A DNA stretch of 64,000 nucleotides from Brachionus plicatilis (lineage: Eukaryota > Rotifera > Eurotatoria > Ploima > Brachionidae): the NCBI GenBank assembly GCA_010279815.1, contig QEOQ01000590.1, positions 123,704 to 187,703 of the forward strand. Reading direction: 5' to 3'. Positions 56,561 to 64,000 of this stretch are shown here, one piece after another. Positions within the stretch are counted from its first letter, which is position 1; each line of letters opens with the position of its first letter. Both the position numbers and the translations under genes were made by a program. The notes below the pieces were generated by a model. That model had not been told where the DNA came from. It saw nothing but the letters and a program-made list of their open reading frames with translations, and ran no database searches.

Positions 56561-58763
56561 AAATTTTGGCAAATTGAAGTTCATGATCAAATGTAATTTT
56601 CAAATCAAAATTTTTAGTTTTTGATTTAAATAAAAAGGTATTTTTATATCAATTTTTTAAATAAAAAATGAGTAAACTTTATTAAACATTATTTGTTTAG
56701 TCTATAATTAGATAGAAAATTATATGAATTTTTATCTGAAGTAAATAAAATTCTTAATCAATATCTTGAAATTTTGCAATACAAAATTTAACTTTGTTTC
56801 GTCGTAATATGTTTTAATTAATATAAAAATATCATTTAATGTTATAATTTGGATACCTTAATGTCGATTTTAAATTTGTCTTCAAAGTTTTCAAATAAAG
56901 ATTTTAGAAGAATCAATTAAAGGTCAATTAGAAAAATAAAAATTTGTTAATAAAATTTTGGCCAGATCAAAATGTGAGTTTTTGATTTTCTCAAAATAAA
57001 ATTTTTTTATCTTTTTTTATTTAATTTTTTTTTTAATATAAACACAGAAAATTTTGGTAACGAAAAAATCTGAAATTCAAAATCAGCTTGTTCTGATAAA
57101 TATTAGCCATTTAAAAAAAAATATAATAAATATTTGAAATGTTTAAATTTTTCATTAAATTAATTGAATTTATTCAATAACGTACATTAAAATTTGAAAT
57201 TTTTAAAAAATCACAAGAAATAGGGCTTGAAATATTGAAAAAATAATTATTTAAAAAACATTTTATTATCATAAAACGATATCATTTCTTTTAAATAAAA
57301 TTAAAGTATCTGATTAAAATCAATGTGAGACTCTTTTGCGAATGAACCATTTAAGATTATAATTTTTGAAGCATCTTAAAAACGCTCACGAGCTTCTTTA
57401 AGTGACTATTGCTTTTAAATTGAAATTTGTGAAATTTCAAAAAGCTTTTTTACATTAATTTTAAGATCGTGAATAATTTTTTTATTTATTTTAACTAATT
57501 GCTCAGCTAATGTAATTTTTTACACTGGTTCTATATTCATGTAGATATTGATGTTAATTATAAAAATGTAATTCAATAATAAATGTTTGATCTAAATTCT
57601 TATAATTCATTTCAAAAATATCAAGCTTTAAATTGAAAACTAAGAGCAATACAATTTTATGCTTAATATAATGATTATAGTTCAGGTCTAGACTCTCATA
57701 GTTTTCTAAAATGAACAGTTTTGCAAAATAGAAAAATTTTTCATCAGAGTATTTTTTTCATTTTCAAAAGATTTTAGAAAAAATGCTAAAATAAAAAAAT
57801 TAAAACTTTATGTAATTTGATTGTATAATATATTTTGAAATTTATAAATGTATTCGATTATTTGCATCTTTTTATAAGAAGTGTTTTTAAAAGGAAACTT
57901 TCGATTATAGGGGAAAAAAATCCACTGAAAAATGTATAATTACATAATTATTTGTTTCGAATTATTAGAAAATTAAAGATAAATATAATTTATAAGAAGC
58001 AGAATCAGATTTTTTTATTATGTAAATATATTACATTTGAAACTTTAATAATAATAATCTTATAAATCAATCTAGATTAATCATGTCATATTTATTTAGC
58101 CTATAAATAACTACAAAATTATTTAATAGGAAATAATCAAGATTTTAAAAAAATGTTAAATTAACTTATATACATTTATAATGAAAACGAAAAATACCAT
58201 TTATAAATTTATATATTGAAATGACTTTTTCAAGGAAAATTCTTTTTAAGTCTTTCAAAGAGTAATAAATTTTGTGAATGTTTAATTTTTATGTTCCTCA
58301 ATCAGGTAATTTCAAATTTTAGAGAATTTCAATTAAAATTTGTAAATAAGACCTTAGGCATTTGTTCTTTTTTTCAGCTAAAATATTCTTTATTTTTAAC
58401 AATAACTAGTTGTTAAGCTTCTTATAAAATTTTTCAATTGAATTTAATTAGGTTGCATTTCTAATATAAATGTAAAAATTTGGTTAATTCAGTTTATTTA
58501 AAATTACAAAATTATTTTAAATTTTTTTTAAACAACTTGGGCAATATTTTTCTTAGAAAAAAAAAGTAAACTTTATTTAAAATAGAAAGGAAAACAATTT
58601 TTTCATACGTTATCTCTTTTGTTTAATGAATTAAACTACATATCAAAAAAAGTTTTTTTTTTATTTCAAAAAGCTAAATAGACCGAAAAACTATAGAAAT
58701 AATAAAATTTCAAAATTTTAAATAGCTAAAAAAAAAAGGAAACAAAAAATTATTTAAACGAGC

Positions 58764-59067
58764 TTAATTTAAGCATTCTGGTTTTAGATTTGTCCAACTT
58801 TTACTCCATTGATAACCATTTAAACATATTTGTATATAATTAAGAGACAAATCAATTTTGTTGAAACACAATAAAATATCTTTTTGAAAATAACATTTTA
58901 CTTGAATACTGATTTCGATAACCAGGAACCTTTTGAAAAAGGCGAAAGATAATTCAATTTTTTGATTAACTCTCGGAGCGCTTGTACCAAAAAAATTCAA
59001 CCAAAAAAAAGAAAAAAATGGAAAACAGTAAAAAGAGTGGTTTGTAACTTTTATAAAATTTTTTCAT
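58764..59067 (-). CDS. small secreted Sushi/CCP-like protein, 81 aa
   Basis: Exons 59067-58988 and 58929-58764 join through a GTACAAG...TTTTTCAAAAG intron of 58 nt. The N-terminus MKKFYKSYKPLFLLFSIFFF is a signal peptide or anchor. The mature part has four cysteines: VKCYF, LLCFNK, IQICLNGYQWS and NLKPECLN. A C-x-x-G-Y word and W before a final P-x-C are the landmarks of a complement-control (Sushi) module, here a single, short one. The partner or role is unknown. It sits next to the ROQ gene on the same strand, with no evident link. Alternative: a decayed fragment of a larger receptor. Confidence 0.5.
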
Positions 59068-59130
59068 ATTTTAATATAATTGATTCAATGGTTCAACGAA
59101 ACCATTACTAAACAACCAAATTTAATCAAG

Positions 59131-61255
59131 TTAAAAATTTTGATTAAACGAGTTCACTTTCGAAAACGATTGCTGTTCCGACTGCTGAAAAGCATTCAAT
59201 AGTAGATCGGAATCAAAAAAATTGCTCTTTAAAGACAAAAAAAAAAAAGAAAAATTGATTTTTTTTTAAATTAAAATTTAAACTAAAAAAAATTACTACC
59301 TGAAAAATATTCGAATCATCAAAGTTCGCGTCTTGATAATTAAAATTGCTTCTAGTGTTGAAGTCCAATCTTTTCTTGTTGAAGCCATCCGAGCTATTAC
59401 TGCCCATGCTGACTGTTTCATCTGACCAAATCTTGCTTGCCAGACCCAAGCCCAACTCACTGTTTGAATAATTGAAAGAATTGCTTCTAAAATCACCAGA
59501 TGGCATATGGAAATTTTTAGTCTTGCTTTTTGGCTGATTGAACTTTGGCTTTAGTTTAGCCGAAGGTCCCATGGACATCAAAAAGCCCTGACCACTGGTC
59601 ATCGGGTTGAGCATCACACCGCTTATATTTATGCTCACATTTGTCTTTGGCGAATATTGGTATGGCTCATTTTGCGAGCGAACACTTGCCACCATCGGTT
59701 TGCCAATGGCCTGATTTTTTGCCTGGTTCGACATTATTATGGACATCAGTCTGCTCGAATATTCCAAGTGAATGGTCAATATTTTGGTCATTCGCTTCAG
59801 ACAGTCAATTAGCAGGGACCAGACAATTTTTGTCTGTGGGGTCTGTTTTAGCTCGACAAAAGAGTCGTTTGGCTCGAAGTCGCACAAATCGTTGAAGTTA
59901 AAATCATCACTGTCCTCTTCGCTGACCATGGACTCGCCCCCACTGCCAATGTTCGAGGCCGACTCGGCCAAACTCAAAGAACTTCGCTTTGTCTTGTACT
60001 TTTCTTGCAAGGCGAGGATTTTTTTTTCAAAGTTTATGGAAGCAAAATAGCTAAAGTCGGCAAAGGCGCCCATAAACAACGAGTTGAGATGGGGCTCGAG
60101 CTGGTGGCCAAACGAGCTTTGCGAGCCATTTTGGATCTTTTCGAAAAAGTCCTGTATCAACTTCTCAATGGTTTGCTGCGACTGAAGCTTGTCGATTATG
60201 GACTGCATCTCGGATTTGTGCGTCGAGTCCCCAAAAAGCTTTTGTGACCACTGTTCGGGTGACATGCGGATGCCGGACTCGAGCGCTATTTGAATGATTT
60301 GCATGTCGTGCTGGCGCCGCAGCGCCGGATACTTTAGAAACTCTTTTCTTAGCTCCATGAGCGACGAGTCGTTGTCGCGCTTCTCCACCTTGAAGCAGCC
60401 AGCACGGTACAGCAATTGTATCACGTGGCCAACGCTTGTTTTGGACGCTTTTGGGTAGTGTTTTTTCAGCATGTGGACCACATAGAGGACCAGAATTTTG
60501 CGCGACATCCGATTGACAGTCTCGAGAGCGTGAAGGGTCAATCGGAGCACGTCCTCTTGCATCTGCGGGCCCAGAAATTGGCATCCTCGGTTGCGTATCT
60601 CAATCCAGAGCTTGCTGGTCGGGTTGTTCAAGTTGGTATTGGACATGGTGCTTGATGTGGTCGAGTTGAGACTGGTCGAGTGCGAAAAGATGAGCTCCTG
60701 TTGCTGTATTTGGTTGATGTATTGGTCATAGAGAGACAGGGCGTCGATGAGCACCCGTTCCACTATGGATCTCAGAAGCCGGAATATTTTCTTTTTGAAC
60801 TCTTGATTGTTTAGAGATTGATTGATCAATTTGTTGGTTTGATTTGTGGTTACTGTGGCCGAGACCAGGTCGAGGAGATCGCCGGGCGTCGACTCGCTCA
60901 TGCCCTGCGCCAAGTATTGGTTCAAATTGATGAGCTTGCGCTGGATTGATTTGCTAAGCTTTGAATTCTTGGTGCCGAATAGGCCTTGGCTTTGGTCGAC
61001 GATGCACTCGTTTTTGTCCTTGAAGTCCTGAAAAATGGCTCTGAGCGATTCGGTGCGATCGATTAGGTCGTCCTCGTTCAGCTGAATGGTGTTCTCGGAC
61101 TCCGAGCTCGTATCGGGCTTGATACAGGCCGAGTGCGATGAGAGAATTATTTGCTTGACTAAGTCAGCATTCATGCTGCACTCGTTCAGGCTCAGTTTGT
61201 CCAAGTCCAAATTGGCTGGCTCAAAGTCATCTATTGGATCGTCTTTCCACTCCAT
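59131..61255 (-). CDS. RC3H: Roquin-like ROQ/HEPN protein without RING or CCCH fingers
   Basis: Exons 61255-59300 and 59226-59131 give 683 residues. Residues about 90-210 match the HEPN part (LSKSIQRKLINLNQYLA). The ROQ RNA-binding core (about 215-365) is strongly conserved: IRNRGCQFLGPQMQEDVLRL, KILVLYVV, PKASKTSVGHVIQLLYRAGC, FKVEKRDNDSSLMELRKEF and SHKSEMQSIIDKLQ-like THKSEMQSIIDKL. A Ser/Asp-rich insertion (about 400-470) precedes the last HEPN helix (IVWSLLIDCLKRMTKILTIH). Family members begin with a RING finger and carry a CCCH finger after HEPN; here the protein begins MEWKDDPIDDFEP and ends in a Ser/Asn/Gln-rich tail (LLLNAFQQSEQQSFSKVN). It should bind stem-loop decay elements of mRNA; CCR4-NOT recruitment through the tail is possible. 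Start chosen as the only ATG near the frame's beginning. Coding G+C is higher than in neighbours. Confidence 0.92.
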
Positions 61256-64000
61256 TTTGTTCAGCCAAATGTGTACCAACTTAATTTAAAAAAGCTGTTC
61301 TATCATCTAAACGCGTTAAGTAACTTGACCATGGTTTAGAATTTTTGGCACTCAGTAGGCTTAGAATTTAAAAGGTGAGTAGAGAAAAAAATTGAAAGAG
61401 TTTTTTTATTTTTGATATTTTTTTAGCTTAGTGGAAAATCTCTTGAAAATTTTAAATTTGTTTGAACTGCACTCGTTGCTTAGCTAAACAAATGCATAGA
61501 GCTGAGTTAAACTGAGCCAAGATTTGCTTGGTTTTGGTCACCAATTTTTATCATTCAAAAATTCGATGCCATCGCACAAAATTTAAAAGCACTTACAGCT
61601 TTGCTCCTTCGACAAGACACCACAAGCTTTTAAATCGTACACAAATATTTTTGGAGAAAAAAAAAATTATTAAATTATGAAATCGTATAAAGCTTTATCT
61701 AAAATGCTTTACTTCCTTGTTTTATTTTTTTAAAAAAGAGAACTAAAAATCAATAAATTCATTAGATTACTATGCCGAATGATTTTGTACTGTGGCCAAC
61801 TAAAATTGAATTTGGATTTGGTCGACTTTTTAACTTTAAAGTTATTCCTAGTGAAAAATCCAAGTGGTTTTTTTGTTTGTTTAAAAAATTTTAAAAGAAT
61901 AGTTTGTTTTTTGGTGAAAAGAATAAATGCGAAATATTTTCAATTCTAGTCAAAAAGAATTTATAATAAATTATTTTAAAAAATTATAATTTTTTGTTAA
62001 ATTTGTGCTATCATTTGAGATTTGTATGCCTCGTTTTAGCTCTTCACAATCTTTTGTTTGAATTGATTTTAAATTTTTAAGCTCATCCTTTTAAAAACAC
62101 CTGTTTGGTTCTAGCTAAATTTTAATAAAATCAAACACACATATTAAATGACGAATATGTTCTCTAAGATGACTTTTTTTTAAATCAAATACTTTAAATT
62201 AAAACCAAAATAAATATTTAAAGAAAAACACATTGTCAATCTACTTGGTTCTATGTTTTTGAACGTGATTTTTTCTTTAAGCATCACAATGCCTAGAATT
62301 TAATAAAACTGTTTACCTTTTATAAAATAAAAATAAATGCCATTTAAGTGGGTTAGCGGAAAACCAACATCTGCTTGCTTAACATTTTCTAATTAGACGA
62401 TATTGAATAATCTCAAAAAAATAATGCCAAGGAGACAATTAAATAAAATTTATAAAATATTTTTTTAGGGTTTTCTTAGTTTAAAACGAAAAAACACTAG
62501 ATTAAATAATTTATAAATTGTTCCAATATTTTCTATTTTTCTAGAACTAAGCTAGCTTTGTAAATTCAAATAAATTATGCAGCTTTATTTTTTAAATCTT
62601 ATAAAAGAAAACGAAAAATCTAAATCAGACTTTTCGCCTATAGCAAGAATTTTGCCTTCAGGTAAAAAATGCTCATCATTTTATAAATTATGCTAAACTT
62701 ATCTCAAACATAAAAATAACTTTTAAATTTTTACGAATTTGAATATCCCTGTAAAAATTCAAAAATTGAAAAAAAAAATCAAAATAAATTTTATGTAAGT
62801 TTTACCTTAATAAGGTCTAAAACAAATCTTATCTAGAAAATGTTATTTAATCAGAAAGTACTTTTAGCCTATTGAATAACTCTTAATTATCAAATAATAT
62901 TCTAGAATTTCGTATTTATTCACATAAAAATAAATAGCCTATCCTTTTAAAGTTTAAAACTCTGAAAAATTAAAAGAATATTTTTGAATAAAGTAAACTC
63001 ATCCCATTTCCCATTCCCAATTGAAAAACCTTCCTTTAAAATCCCAAAACCTTCATTTTTTTGCTAAAATAATATAGCTATAATAATTTCTATCATAAAA
63101 ATATTCTATTAAAAATTGTCTTCACATAAATTTGGAAAATAATTATTCGTTATTTATGCTTGATAAATAATTAAAAAATGGTTCTTTTTATAGTTTCGTT
63201 TAGAGACAAAATATTTTGTTTTAGTTACCATAGAGATTTTTCAATGGACTCGAATAATTTCCATAAAGATAAAAAATAATTTGTTGTTTAGCTTTTTTAT
63301 TAGCCATTGTTAATTAATTAAATAAGTGCAGTTCTAAGCATTTTTTCCAAAATAAATGCATGGCTATTTTCCATAAAACTTGACTAATATTTTCTTTCCT
63401 TTTGCTTAACTTTCCAAAAAATGTCGTAATTTTAAATGCCTTCGATTATGGAAAGTAAATGTTAAGGATAAAACAAAGTTAAAAAATAAATATTTGACAA
63501 AAAATTATTGAGTATATCCAAGTTAAATTAGAGTTATAATTACCAAGTGATTTGTATTTAAATTAAATGACATTTTTATATACAGATATTTAAAAAATTT
63601 CAAAATTTTAATTGATTATATTTACTAATTGGTAATATTTAATTTGTTTTCTTCTGCGTCAAAATATCATTTAAGAAAATAATGTAAAGAATTGCGAAAT
63701 TAATATTAATTTTTAAATATAATAAATATAAATGTTGAAACATTTCAATTATTGAAATAAAAAGATTAAACTTTTCGACTTAATCAGTGTTTTTTTTCAA
63801 CATTTTAAATATAAATACCAGATCTTTTGGACATTTTAATTTTATTTATATGAAAATTATCCTTACTTTTAATAAAGAGGTAATATTTTATATTTAAAAA
63901 AAACATATATCATGAATGTGTAATAATTTACATATAGCGTTGACACTTTAAAAGAAAAACAATATTCTTTGCTTAAATTCTGATGAAAATTTTTTGAGTA
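61256..64000. other. intergenic, nothing recognised
   Basis: I searched the minus strand here for an upstream RING exon (Cys-Pro-Ile-Cys type) of the ROQ gene and saw none. No gene, RNA or repeat with clear structure is visible. Confidence 0.55.

Larger units (their letters stand above)
51103..58763. other. gene-poor, repeat-rich region
   Basis: About 7.7 kb with no confident gene. Holds the fold-back elements, LINE pieces and tandem words listed separately; the rest is A+T-rich DNA in which I see nothing. Confidence 0.6.

Noticed and set aside
60165..60584. 139-codon minus-strand frame with many Arg/Ala/His
   Set aside because: Shadow frame of the Roquin-like gene, whose own frame has strong family matches.
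61256..64000. Search for a RING-encoding exon for the Roquin-like gene
   Set aside because: No Cys-x-x-Cys...Cys-x-His-type frame or exon-like island was seen on the minus strand.

Overview
This is nuclear DNA of an animal: very A+T-rich, with compact genes whose introns are mostly 42-70 nt and end GT...AG. Gene content is metazoan and includes a centriole/cilium gene (HYLS1), a Roquin-type ROQ protein, ERGIC1, SLC37A, a ZIP13-type zinc transporter pair, DPP7, PSMA1 and SREK1. Base composition, tiny introns and decayed LINEs suggest a small aquatic invertebrate such as a monogonont rotifer (Brachionus-like). The lineage is inference; the window contains no rRNA or other marker to prove it.

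Layout. 1-6.2 kb: mostly empty A+T-rich sequence, with a possible coiled-coil microgene (2598-3018, -) and an orphan single-pass membrane protein (3254-3948, +). 6.2-12.5 kb: an SRSF10-like RRM protein without an RS domain, then two convergent ZIP13-like zinc transporters flanking a fold-back element built of nested hairpins. 12.8-16.5 kb (-): DPP7-like serine peptidase and a membrane-anchored 2OG-Fe(II) prolyl hydroxylase with 31-residue tandem repeats. 18.4-20.9 kb (+): PSMA1 (exon 1 is just the ATG) and SREK1. 24.4-31.2 kb (-): a five-LIM protein and ERGIC1. 31.8-35.1 kb: LINE debris and a fold-back element. 35.7-37.7 kb (+): SLC37A sugar-phosphate exchanger. 39.8-41.1 kb: a coiled-coil protein (-) and a divergent 48-aa candidate microgene (+). 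43.7-45.6 kb (+): HYLS1. 45.7-51.1 kb (-): two tandem paralogues of an unrecognised membrane-protein family. 51-59 kb: gene-poor, with several fold-back/MITE-type elements and LINE pieces. 58.8-61.3 kb (-): a small secreted Sushi-like protein and a Roquin-like protein with the ROQ/HEPN core but neither RING nor CCCH zinc finger. 61.3-64 kb: nothing recognised.

The genes do not form one pathway. They are ordinary housekeeping loci (proteasome, splicing, ER-Golgi traffic, ion and sugar-phosphate transport) interspersed with lineage-specific genes. The most notable items are the domain-stripped Roquin paralogue, the tandem orphan membrane family whose exon sizes and phases are conserved, the ZIP13 pair, several small split genes found only by joining exons by eye, and a varied set of fold-back elements, one carrying a degraded coding segment with a CxxC motif. 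No CRISPR array, operon or virus was recognised.
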